Source: Pseudonocardia kujensis
GTDB taxonomy: Bacteria > Actinomycetota > Actinomycetes > Mycobacteriales > Pseudonocardiaceae
Length of the DNA stretch: 64,000 bases
NCBI RefSeq assembly: GCF_021283305.1
Contig: NZ_JAJSOK010000023.1
Coordinates: 1-64,000, forward strand
Reading direction: 5' to 3'
The notes beneath the pieces are model-generated. The model made no database searches. It was not told where the DNA came from and was given only the letters and a program-made list of their open reading frames with translations. The first letter of the stretch is position 1, and each line of letters begins with the position of its first letter. Positions 54,462-62,765 of the stretch are shown piece after piece. The position numbers and the translations under genes are program-made.

Positions 54462-54510
54462 CCTCCCCGTTCCACCCCCGCAACCTGCGCCACAGAGGAG
54501 TGACAGCCGG

Positions 54511-56610
54511 ATGCCCACCTATTACGTCGCCTCCGACATCGGCGGCACGTTCACCGACACCGTGGTGATCGACGACGCCGGTGGCGTCGGCCGCTACAAG
54601 TCGTCCACCGTCCCGGACAACCCCGCCCAAGGTGTTCTCGACACCCTCGTCCTCGCCGCCGACGAGCGCGGTGTCGCGCTGGCGGACCTGTTGGCGGACG
54701 TCGAGGTGTTCGCCCACGGCACGACGGTCGCCACGAACGCGATGCTGGAGGGCAGGCACCGCAAGGTCGGCCTGATCCAGACCCGCGGGTTCGGCGACAC
54801 ACTGAGCGTGATGCGCGGGTTCAAGAGCATCGGGCTCGACGAGGAGGAGGTCAAGCGCTTCCGCACGCTCGTCAAGCAGCCCGCCGCGGTGCCGCGGCGG
54901 CTCATCGCCGAGGTCACCGAGCGGATCGACTATGCGGGTCGCGTGGTTTCGCCGCTCGACGAGGCGGACGTGCGCCGCGCGGTCTCCGACCTGCGCGCCG
55001 CAGGCGCCGAGGTCTTCGCGGTCTCGCTGTTGTGGTCCTTCGCCAACGACGCCCACGAGCGCCGGGTCGCGGAGATCATCGCCGAGGAGGTGCCGGGCGC
55101 TTCGGTGACGCTGTCGTCGGAGTTCCTGCCGCGCATCGGCGAGTACGAGCGCACCCTGACCACGGCGGTGAACGCCAGCCTGCGCCCGGTCCTCAGGACC
55201 TCCCTCGACTCCTTCGAGTCGACGCTGACGAAGGCCGGTCTGCGCGCGGACCCGCTGCTCATGCAGTCCAACGGCGGCCTGGCGACCTTCGCCGAGGTGG
55301 AGAAGCGCGCCGCCGCGACGGTGATGTCCGGGCCGGTCGGCGGCGTCGTCGCCTCGCAGTTCCTCGGCGCCCGCTCCGGCCACCGCAACGTGGTCACCAC
55401 GGACATGGGCGGCACCAGCTTCGACGTCGGGCTGGTGCTCGACGGCCGCCCGGTCATGTCCAACACCACGCTGATCGGCCGGGACGAGCTCGCCCTGCCC
55501 TCGGTGGCGGTGCGGGCCATCGGTGCCGGCGCGGGCTCGATCGCGTCGGTGCGCAACGGCGTACTGCAGGTCGGCCCCGAGTCGGCGGGCGCGCGCCCCG
55601 GCCCGGCCTGCTACGGCCGCGGCGGCACCCTGCCCACGGTCGCCGACGCCGACCTCGTGCTCGGCTACCTCAACCCGGACAACTTCCTGGGCGGCAGGCT
55701 GACCCTCGACGTCGAGAAGGCCCGCGCGGCGATCGACGAGCACGTCGCGAAGCCCACCGGCCTCACGGTCGAGCAGGCCGCCGAGGGCATCAAGACCATC
55801 GTCGACGCCCGCATGGCCGACCTGGTGCGGCAGGTGACCGTCGAGCAGGGCTACGACCCCACGGACTTCACCGTGTTCGCCTACGGCGGCGCGGGCCCGC
55901 TGCACGCCTTCTCCTACGGCGCCGAGCTGGGCTGCCCACAGATCGTCGTGCCGATCACCGCGTCCGTGCACTCGGCGTTCGGCATCGGCTGCTCCGACCT
56001 GACCATGGTCGAGGAGCTGTCCAAGCCGATGCAGACCCCGCCCGGCACCACGGACCACGCGTCCGCGCTGCCCCCCGCCGAGCTCAACGCCACGTTCGAC
56101 GAGCTCGCCGCCCGCGCCCGCCGCGACCTCGTCGCCGCGGGTGCCGCCGAGGACTCGATCAGCATCGCCCGGTCGGTCGAGATCCGCTTCCGCGCGCAGA
56201 TCCACGTCCTGACCGTCCCGGTCGAGGCCGAGACGCTGACGGCGGCGGACGTGAACGCCGTGGTCGAGCGGTTCGTCGAGGTCTACGAGGGCCGCTTCGG
56301 CAAGGGCGCCGCGTTCCTGGAGGGCGGCGTGGAGATCACCACCTTCCGGGTCGTCGCCACCAGCCCGGTCCCCCGCGCCGAGTTCGACACCGGCGCACAG
56401 GCGGCGGGCTCGGGTGAGCCCGGGCTGCGCCGCGTCTTCTCCGGCGGCGAGTGGCGTGAGGCGAAGGTCTACCGCGCCGAGCACCTGCACGACGGGCTGC
56501 GGATCGAGGGCCTGGCGATCGTGGAGCTGCGCGACACCACGGTCGTCATCGGGCCGGACCAGGACGCCGAGGTCGACGGCTTCGGCGACATCATCATCCA
56601 GAACCGCTGA
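54511..56610 (+). CDS. Hydantoinase/oxoprolinase-family subunit A (HyuA-like)
   Basis: The 699-residue protein begins YYVASDIGGTFTDTVVIDDAG, the actin-like ATPase signature of HyuA/oxoprolinase A. It continues with HGTTVATNAMLEGR, VMSGPVGGVVAS, DMGGTSFDVGLV and FAYGGAGPLHAF. Such subunits phosphorylate or otherwise activate an amide, ketone or carbonyl with ATP before hydrolysis or carboxylation. The next gene is its partner. AGAGGAG lies 11 bp before ATG 54511. Hydantoin, 5-oxoproline, caprolactam and acetone-type substrates are all known in the family. Confidence 0.9.
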   Translation: MPTYYVASDIGGTFTDTVVIDDAGGVGRYKSSTVPDNPAQGVLDTLVLAADERGVALADLLADVEVFAHGTTVATNAMLEGRHRKVGLIQTRGFGDTLSVMRGFKSIGLDEEEVKRFRTLVKQPAAVPRRLIAEVTERIDYAGRVVSPLDEADVRRAVSDLRAAGAEVFAVSLLWSFANDAHERRVAEIIAEEVPGASVTLSSEFLPRIGEYERTLTTAVNASLRPVLRTSLDSFESTLTKAGLRADPLLMQSNGGLATFAEVEKRAAATVMSGPVGGVVASQFLGARSGHRNVVTTDMGGTSFDVGLVLDGRPVMSNTTLIGRDELALPSVAVRAIGAGAGSIASVRNGVLQVGPESAGARPGPACYGRGGTLPTVADADLVLGYLNPDNFLGGRLTLDVEKARAAIDEHVAKPTGLTVEQAAEGIKTIVDARMADLVRQVTVEQGYDPTDFTVFAYGGAGPLHAFSYGAELGCPQIVVPITASVHSAFGIGCSDLTMVEELSKPMQTPPGTTDHASALPPAELNATFDELAARARRDLVAAGAAEDSISIARSVEIRFRAQIHVLTVPVEAETLTAADVNAVVERFVEVYEGRFGKGAAFLEGGVEITTFRVVATSPVPRAEFDTGAQAAGSGEPGLRRVFSGGEWREAKVYRAEHLHDGLRIEGLAIVELRDTTVVIGPDQDAEVDGFGDIIIQNR

Positions 56611-56626
56611 CCGAAGAGGACCGGCG

Positions 56627-58789
56627 ATGACGAACCCCACCTCCACCGACACTCCGCACGCCGTGGACCCGGTCACCTTCGAGGTCATCCGGCACAAGCT
56701 CTGGTCCATCAACTCCGAGGGCGCCACGACGGTCGAGCACGTCTCCGGCTCGCCGGTCGTGCACGCCACGGACTACAACTTCGGCATCTACACCGCCGCC
56801 GGCGAGATGGCGATCATCGGGACGTACCTGCTCACGCCCATCTACACCGGCGCCATGGCGATCGAGGTGTTCCTCGACCGCTACGACGACATCGAGCCCG
56901 GCGACGTCTTCATCATCAACGACCCGTACCTCGCGGCCATGCACCAGAACGACGTCCAGTTCTGCAAGCCGGTCTTCCGCGACGGGGAGATCGTCGCCTG
57001 GCTGGGCTGCATGGCCCACCAGGTGGACCTGGGCGGCATGGACCCGGGCAGCTGGTGCACCACGGCCACGGACGTGTTCCAGGAGGGCATCCGGATCCCG
57101 CCGGGCCGGATCGTGCGCCGCGACGTGCTCAACCAGGAGCTGTGGGACACGATCGTCCTCAACTCCCGCATGCACGACACGGTGGCCAACGACTTCCGCG
57201 CCTTCCTCGCCGGGCTGCGGGTCGCCGAGCAGCGCTTCCACGAGCTGTGCGACCGCTACGGCGCCGCGCAGGTCAAGGCGACCATGGAGCGCACGCTGGA
57301 CAACTCCGAGGCCGAGCTGCGGGCGATGCTGCAGGAGCTGCCGGACGGGGTGTACGAGCACACGTCCTACCTCGACCGGCCCGCGGCCGACTCCGTCGAG
57401 CTGCTCCAGGTCCCCTGCCGGATGACGAAGACCGGCGACCGGATCGTCTTCGACTTCTCGGAATCCAGCCCCCAGTCCCCGGCCTATGGCATGACCACCC
57501 GCGGCGGGCTGCTCGGCGCCGTCGCCACGCTCATGCTGTGCACCTTCGGCTCCGACATCCCGTGGAACCACGGGCTGATGCGGCCGGTCGAGGTCGTGGC
57601 GCCGGACGGGCTGTGCGTCACCGCCGTCGAGCCGATGCCGGTGTCCGGTGGCGCGGCCGGCGCGAACTGGACGGCCACCTGCTCGGCGGGCGGCGCGATC
57701 GCCAAGATGCTGTCCTTCAGCGAGAAGTACGAGAACCACGCGTTCGGCCCGTCGGACGGCTCGTGGCAGCTCAACCAGTTCGGCGGGATCGACCAGCACG
57801 GCGAGCCGTTCGCGTCGATGTACATGGACTCGCTGCTGTGGGGCGGGCCCGCGTTCTCCTTCCGGGACGGCGTCGACACCGGCGGCTCCATGGTCATCCT
57901 CGGCGGCGGGGCCGGTGACGTCGAGCAGCAGGAGATGCGACACCCCCTGCTCTACCTCTGGCGACGCCAGGTCCCCGACTCCGGCGGCGCCGGCACCTTC
58001 CGCGGCGGCAACGGCATCCAGTTCGCGCTGACCCCGATCGACACGGCCGAGGTCACCGGTGTGCTGGGCACGCACGGCGTCACCCTGCCGAACCGGACCG
58101 GGCTGTTCGGCGGGCTGCCAGGCTCCTGCGCGCGGTTCGAGCGGGTCACCGGGTCCGGGGTGCTGGACCACCTCGGCGAGGGCCGCCCGGTGGGCGCGTT
58201 GACCGAGCTGGCGGGCGAGCACCAGGTGCTGCCGGGCGTCTCCCCCGCCGCACGGATCGCGCACGGGGACGTCTTCGAGTGCACCGTGCAGAACGGCGGC
58301 GGCTACGGCGACCCCCTGCTCCGCGACCCCGCCCGCGTCGCGGCCGACGTGGAGGCGGGCGCGGTCTCGCTCGACGCGGCCGCGCGCCTCTACGGCGTCG
58401 CCTTGTCCGACGGCGCGGTGGACCCGGACGGCACCGACACCCTGCGGGCGTCGATCCGCGAGGCCCGCAGGGCGCGGATGACCGCGCCCGAGCGCAGCAC
58501 CGTGGCCGCGGGCGAGCCCACCGGGATCTGGGGCGCCTCGCTGCTCACCCATGAGGGCGGTATCGCCTCCTGCCGGCACTGCTCCACCGTGCTCGGCCCG
58601 ATCGGCGACGGCTGGGAGGCCATCGCGGGCCGGGTGGTCCTCGGACCGGACGACCTGGGGTCCCGGGTGGAGGTCCACGCCGACCTGGCGACCGTCGCCT
58701 ACGTCTGCCCGGAATGCGTCACCGCGCTGTGGGTGGACACGGAGCCCGCAGAAGGCAAGGCCTGGAAGGACTTCGTCCTGACCGCCTGA
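56627..58789 (+). CDS. Hydantoinase/oxoprolinase-family subunit B (HyuB-like) with C-terminal zinc-ribbon-like tail
   Basis: Residues 1-560 follow HyuB: DPVTFEVIRHKLWSINSEGA, NDPYLAAMHQNDVQFCKPVF, AHQVDLGGMDPGS, QEGIRIPP and FRGGNGIQF. The protein is 720 residues, longer than the usual about 520-600. The last about 90 residues contain CRHC and CPEC pairs (IASCRHCSTVLGP and AYVCPECVTALW), reminiscent of the acetone-carboxylase gamma/acetophenone-carboxylase metal-binding parts. This points toward a carboxylase-type or lactamase-type complex rather than plain hydantoinase. It begins 17 bp after subunit A. Confidence 0.88.
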   Translation: MTNPTSTDTPHAVDPVTFEVIRHKLWSINSEGATTVEHVSGSPVVHATDYNFGIYTAAGEMAIIGTYLLTPIYTGAMAIEVFLDRYDDIEPGDVFIINDPYLAAMHQNDVQFCKPVFRDGEIVAWLGCMAHQVDLGGMDPGSWCTTATDVFQEGIRIPPGRIVRRDVLNQELWDTIVLNSRMHDTVANDFRAFLAGLRVAEQRFHELCDRYGAAQVKATMERTLDNSEAELRAMLQELPDGVYEHTSYLDRPAADSVELLQVPCRMTKTGDRIVFDFSESSPQSPAYGMTTRGGLLGAVATLMLCTFGSDIPWNHGLMRPVEVVAPDGLCVTAVEPMPVSGGAAGANWTATCSAGGAIAKMLSFSEKYENHAFGPSDGSWQLNQFGGIDQHGEPFASMYMDSLLWGGPAFSFRDGVDTGGSMVILGGGAGDVEQQEMRHPLLYLWRRQVPDSGGAGTFRGGNGIQFALTPIDTAEVTGVLGTHGVTLPNRTGLFGGLPGSCARFERVTGSGVLDHLGEGRPVGALTELAGEHQVLPGVSPAARIAHGDVFECTVQNGGGYGDPLLRDPARVAADVEAGAVSLDAAARLYGVALSDGAVDPDGTDTLRASIREARRARMTAPERSTVAAGEPTGIWGASLLTHEGGIASCRHCSTVLGPIGDGWEAIAGRVVLGPDDLGSRVEVHADLATVAYVCPECVTALWVDTEPAEGKAWKDFVLTA

Positions 58790-58907
58790 TCGGGCGCCGC
58801 CCGAGCCGGTCCGGCTCACGCCGGGCCGGCCGGGTGCCGCTCTCCCGGTATCCTCGGGATGCGCCGAACTGTCGGCACTGACCATGAGAATCCCGGAAGG
58901 TGTGCGG

Positions 58908-59672
58908 GTGACGACCGAGGCGGACGGACGGGTTTTCCAGCGCGTCGTCGACTACGTCCAGAACGCGATCGCCTCCGGCGACCTCAAGCCCGGCGACCGT
59001 CTTCCCAGCGAGCGGGAGCTCGTGGAGAAGTTCTCGATCGGTCGGGCCTCCGTCCGGGAGGCGCTGCGGGTCCTCGAGAGCATGGAGCTCGTCCGCTCCC
59101 AGCCGCGTGATCCCCGTGGACCGTTGGTGCTGCCCGTCTCGGTCGGGCCGGTCCGGCGCTCGGTGGCCATGCTCACCTCCGCGAAGGTCTTCACCCTCGG
59201 CGAACTCGTCCAATTCCGCATGATCGCAGACGCCTCGGCGAACCTGCTGGCGGCGAACCGCCGCACCGAGGCGCAGCTCGTCGGCCTCGAACGCAACATG
59301 GCACGAATGCGGGAGTCGATGCGGAGCGGCTACCGCGAGTTCGGCAGGGCCGACGCGGAGTTCCACGAGCTCGTGGCCGCGGCGGGCGGCAACCAGCTCG
59401 TCCAGGTCTACGGCGACGTCACCCGCGAGGCGATCCAGACCCTCATCGCGCAGACGATCCTCGACGCGTCCGACCAGAACGCGCACATGCTGCAGTCGAT
59501 CCGGCACCACCGGGCGGTCTTCGACGCCATCGCCGACCGCGACGGGCTGCTCGCCTCCCGGCTGGCCCGGGAGACCCTCTACGCCTACTACGCCGGCTAC
59601 GTCGACGACGCGGAACGCGCCGTCATGGCGGATCTGGTCCGCGAGTGCGGCGGACGCGTGCCGACCGGCTGA
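58908..59672 (+). CDS. FadR-subfamily GntR regulator
   Basis: The 254-residue product has a GntR DNA-binding domain (QNAIASGDLKPGDRLPSERELVEKFSIGRASVREALRVLESMELV) and an FCD-type helical sensor (FRMIADASANLLAANRR, DAEFHELVAAAGGN, HHRAVFDAIADRD). GTG 58908 is preferred because GGAAGG lies 9 bp before it; an ATG at 58884 is possible but has no visible ribosome binding site. FadR-type proteins read TGGTCNGACCA-like sites, and four such sites occur in this region. It follows subunit B by 118 bp. Confidence 0.84.
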   Translation: MTTEADGRVFQRVVDYVQNAIASGDLKPGDRLPSERELVEKFSIGRASVREALRVLESMELVRSQPRDPRGPLVLPVSVGPVRRSVAMLTSAKVFTLGELVQFRMIADASANLLAANRRTEAQLVGLERNMARMRESMRSGYREFGRADAEFHELVAAAGGNQLVQVYGDVTREAIQTLIAQTILDASDQNAHMLQSIRHHRAVFDAIADRDGLLASRLARETLYAYYAGYVDDAERAVMADLVRECGGRVPTG

Positions 59673-59689
59673 CTCCGCGGCGCCGGGAA

Positions 59690-60063
59690 CTGCCGGATGT
59701 CAGGCCGCCCGGGCACGGAGAAGCCGTCGCGCACGCCGCGCCGCCGCCGACCGGTGACGGGGGTGTCCACGCGGAACTCGACACGCGCGAACGCCTGTCT
59801 CGTCCGCTGCATCGTGAGCTCGTCCTCCGCGCCCCGTCGACGAACTCGAAGACCGACCGCGGCACCCGGTGGCGAGCGGAGGCCCGCAGGTCCTCGACGG
59901 TCACCGCCCGGGCGAGTCGCCGGCGTCGTGCGCTCAGCTGCAGTGGCTCGACCCCGAGCAGCGGGCTGACCTCGGACCACCGCAGGACCCGCCGGCGTAC
60001 CGGCTGTCGAGCGGGGGCCGTGGCCGACCCGGCCGGGGCCGGGCCGGGAGCAGTCGTCGTCAT
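59690..60063 (-). pseudogene. Truncated, frameshifted N-terminal fragment of FMN-dependent alpha-hydroxy-acid dehydrogenase
   Basis: From ATG 60063 the frame reads ARAVTVEDLRASARHRVPRSVFEFVDGA, a typical lactate-dehydrogenase (LldD/glycolate oxidase family) N-terminus. The expected continuation, AEDELTMQRTRQAFARVEFR, is only in another frame after about 59830. Sequence stops resembling the family about 110 residues in. The FMN barrel is missing altogether, so the gene is inactive debris. Confidence 0.68.
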
Positions 60064-60393
60064 CGACTTCCTCGTCGTCTTCTCCGACCGAGCACGCCTG
60101 ACGCCGGCTCCTGATGCGGGCGTCCTCCGGTCGAGCACCCGCCCGCCGTGGATACAGAGGGGCCGATTCCCCTACAGGACGCGTGGGGTCAAGAGCATCT
60201 CGCGATTCCCCCGGCATCGCACTGCACTACACGCAGGTGAGAGCCCTTTATGCCTCCGACGCCTTGACCCTGCGCGACCGACCAGGCATCCTCAACGCGG
60301 GCAGGCTGGTCGGACCAGCTCGGACCAGAGGCGCCCGGCAGCCCCGGCCGCGTCCAAGACTGGGGACGATGTCGTCCAGAGGAGATTTCGCTG
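60064..60393. promoter_or_regulatory. Control region of the aldehyde dehydrogenase operon (unit D)
   Basis: No gene is supported. TGGATACAG is at 60149-60157 and GGCTGGTCGGACCAGCT at 60304-60320, 159 bp apart centre to centre, with GTCAAG about 40 bp after the 9-mer. The palindrome is 74-90 bp before ATG 60394. AGGCATCCTC upstream of the palindrome also occurs at the same place in unit A. Confidence 0.6.
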
Positions 60394-61857
60394 ATGAGCT
60401 CGTCGTCGAGCTTCGCACTTCCCGAAGTGCCACCCGGACTGCCGATCGGCTCCGGATGGGCGACGGACGTGGAGTCCGCGCCGATCGTGTTCCCCTACGA
60501 CGGATCGGTCGTCGCCCAGGCGCCCGTCGGCTCCGTCGCTCACGCGCAGGCCGCCCTCGAGGCGGGGCTGGCGGCGGTCCGTCCGGTGGGGAAGCTCAGC
60601 TCGGCCTCCCGGCGGGCGATCCTGCTCGACGTCGAGCGTGAGCTCGCCGCGAACGAGGAGCAGTTCGTCGACCTGCTCGTCGCCGAGACGGGCAAGACCC
60701 GGTCGGACTGCGCGGTCGAGTTCTCCCGCACGCTCTTCACGTGGGCCGCGACCGCCGAGGAGGTCTCGCACCTCCACGGTGAGACGGTGCCCCTCGACCT
60801 GCAGGCCTCCGGGGCCGGGATGGTCGGCTTCTGGCAGCGGAAGCCGATCGGGCTGGTCATCGGCGTCGCAGGCTTCAACGGCCCGCTCCTGCTCGCCAGC
60901 CACAAGATCGCGCCGGCGATCGCGGCGGGCTGCCCGGTCATCTGCAAACCCGCCCCCGCCACCCCGCTGGCCACCCTGTGGCTCGCCGACATCGTGCGGC
61001 GGGCGGCGGCCACGCACGGGGCGCCGCCCGAGATCGTCCAGATCGTCACCGGTGACGCCGAGGTGGGGCGCACGCTCGTCACCGACCCGCGGGTCGGCGC
61101 GGTGTCCTTCACCGGCTCCGCCGCGGTCGGCCATCAGATCGCCCGGGACGCCGCCCCGCGCAAGACCCTGCTGGAGCTGGGGTCCAACGCGGCGCTCGTC
61201 GTGGACGTGGACGCCGACCTGGACAAGGCCGCGGACGCGGTACTGCGGGGCGGCTTCTACTTCAACGGGCAGGCCTGCATCGCCGTGCAGCGTGTGATCG
61301 TCTGCGCTCCGGTCGTCGACGACTTCGTGTCCCGGCTGAGCGCCCGCATCGGCGAGCTGACGGTGGGCGACCCACGCGAGCCCGGCACGAGGGTCGCTCC
61401 GCTGATCAACGAGGCCTCCACCCGGCGCGTCCTGACATGGATCGAGGAGGCCGAGCAGGCCGGGGCGAAGGTGCTGCACGGCGGGCGGGTCGTGGACCGC
61501 ACCATCGAGCCCACGATCCTGCTGGACGTCCCCGAGAGCGCCAACGCCTGGTGCGAGGAGATCTTCGCGCCGGTCGTGGCCATCCGCTCCGTGCCGGACC
61601 TGCCGAGCGCGCTCGAGGCGGTGAACCGCTCGCGGTACGGCCTGCACGCCAGTGTGTTCACTCGCTCCCTGGCCACCGCGTTCGCCGCGATCGAGGAGCT
61701 CGAGGTGGGCGGTGTCGTGATCAACGAGGTGCCCGGCTTCCGGTCGGACATCATGCCCTACGGCGGGGTGAAGGACTCCGGGATCGGCCGCGAGGGCCCG
61801 CGGTTCGCGATCGAGGAGCTGACCGTGACCCGCATGGCCATCATCCGGCCGGAATGA
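60394..61857 (+). CDS. NAD(P)-dependent aldehyde dehydrogenase
   Basis: The 487-residue protein has GVAGFNGPLLL (the Asn that stabilises the thiohemiacetal), SFTGSAAVGHQIA (cofactor loop), LELGSNAALVV (general-base Glu near residue 260) and NGQACIAVQR (catalytic Cys near 295), ending with the conserved PYGGVKDSGIGREG. It oxidises an aldehyde to an acid. It is the first gene of an operon with an SDR and an MFS permease. The aldehyde substrate is not fixed by the sequence. Confidence 0.9.
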   Translation: MSSSSSFALPEVPPGLPIGSGWATDVESAPIVFPYDGSVVAQAPVGSVAHAQAALEAGLAAVRPVGKLSSASRRAILLDVERELAANEEQFVDLLVAETGKTRSDCAVEFSRTLFTWAATAEEVSHLHGETVPLDLQASGAGMVGFWQRKPIGLVIGVAGFNGPLLLASHKIAPAIAAGCPVICKPAPATPLATLWLADIVRRAAATHGAPPEIVQIVTGDAEVGRTLVTDPRVGAVSFTGSAAVGHQIARDAAPRKTLLELGSNAALVVDVDADLDKAADAVLRGGFYFNGQACIAVQRVIVCAPVVDDFVSRLSARIGELTVGDPREPGTRVAPLINEASTRRVLTWIEEAEQAGAKVLHGGRVVDRTIEPTILLDVPESANAWCEEIFAPVVAIRSVPDLPSALEAVNRSRYGLHASVFTRSLATAFAAIEELEVGGVVINEVPGFRSDIMPYGGVKDSGIGREGPRFAIEELTVTRMAIIRPE

Positions 61858-61868
61858 GAAGGACTGCG

Positions 61869-62639
61869 ATGACCGACAACCCCTACGCGAACCTGTTCCG
61901 CCTCGACGGGCGCCGCGCAGTCCTCATCGGCGCCGGCGGCATCGGCCGCGAGGTCGCCCTCGCGCTCGCCGCTCACGGCGCCTCCGTCGTCGCCGTCGAC
62001 AAGGACTCCGACACGGCGAAGGACACCGCGTCCGCCGTGGACGGGGAGGCGGTGACCCTCGACATCACCGACGTCGAGGCCGTGCAGCGCGCGGCGGTCG
62101 ACCTCGGCGACATCGACGTCCTCGTCCTCACCGCCGCGATGAACGTGCGCAAACGGATCCTCGTCTACAGCGTCGAGGAGTTCGACCGGGTCAGCGGACT
62201 CAACCTGAAGGCCACGTTCACCGTCCTGCAGGCCTTCGGGCGGGAGATGGTCCGCCGCGGCACGGGCAGCATCGTGGTCTTCTCCTCGGTGCGCGGCTTC
62301 GTCGTCGAGCCCGGACAGTCCGTCTACGCCGCCACGAAGGCCGGCGCGATCCAGCTGGTCAAGACCGCGGCAGCCGAGTTCGGCGAGGCGGGGGTCCGGG
62401 TCAACGCCGTCGCACCCGGCGTTGTCGAGACGCCGCTGACCACCCAGATCAAGGCGGACAAGGGCTGGTACGACGCCTACGCGACGAAGGGCGCCCTCGG
62501 CCGCTGGTCCCAGCCGTCGGAGCTGGCCGGCGCGGTCGTCTACCTCGCCTCGGACGCGGCCAGCTTCGTCACCGGCTCGACCATGATGGTCGACGGCGGC
62601 TGGACTGCGGTCGACGGGCGCTTCACCCCTCCCGCCTGA
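61869..62639 (+). CDS. Short-chain dehydrogenase/reductase
   Basis: The 256-residue SDR has IGAGGIGREVALALAAHGA (NAD loop), LTAAMNVRKRI in place of NNAG, FSSVRGFV with the catalytic Ser, YAATK and APGVVETPL. GAAGGA lies before ATG 61869, 11 bp after the aldehyde dehydrogenase stop. It likely oxidises the alcohol that feeds the aldehyde dehydrogenase, or a related hydroxyacid. Confidence 0.88.
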   Translation: MTDNPYANLFRLDGRRAVLIGAGGIGREVALALAAHGASVVAVDKDSDTAKDTASAVDGEAVTLDITDVEAVQRAAVDLGDIDVLVLTAAMNVRKRILVYSVEEFDRVSGLNLKATFTVLQAFGREMVRRGTGSIVVFSSVRGFVVEPGQSVYAATKAGAIQLVKTAAAEFGEAGVRVNAVAPGVVETPLTTQIKADKGWYDAYATKGALGRWSQPSELAGAVVYLASDAASFVTGSTMMVDGGWTAVDGRFTPPA

Positions 62640-62674
62640 CCGAGCCGGGCGGCCTCGTTCCGCAACCCGGCAGT

Positions 62675-62713
62675 GGATCGGCGCGGCCCCGTGAACCGGG
62701 GCCGCGCCGATCC
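62675..62713 (+). terminator. Perfect 17-bp hairpin between SDR and MFS genes
   Basis: GGATCGGCGCGGCCCCG (62675-62691) pairs completely with 62697-62713 around the 5-nt loop TGAAC. There is no T-run, as often in high-GC actinomycetes. It could end transcription after the SDR or attenuate readthrough into the permease. Confidence 0.65.
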
Positions 62714-62765
62714 CTGCTGCGCTCCGCAGCTCTCTCCATCCTGCAGACCCATTTGGGAGACGTTC

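Noticed and set aside
62675-62713. An inverted repeat of a mobile element.
   Set aside because: It is a single tight hairpin with a 5-nt loop between two co-directional genes, without a transposase or target duplication.
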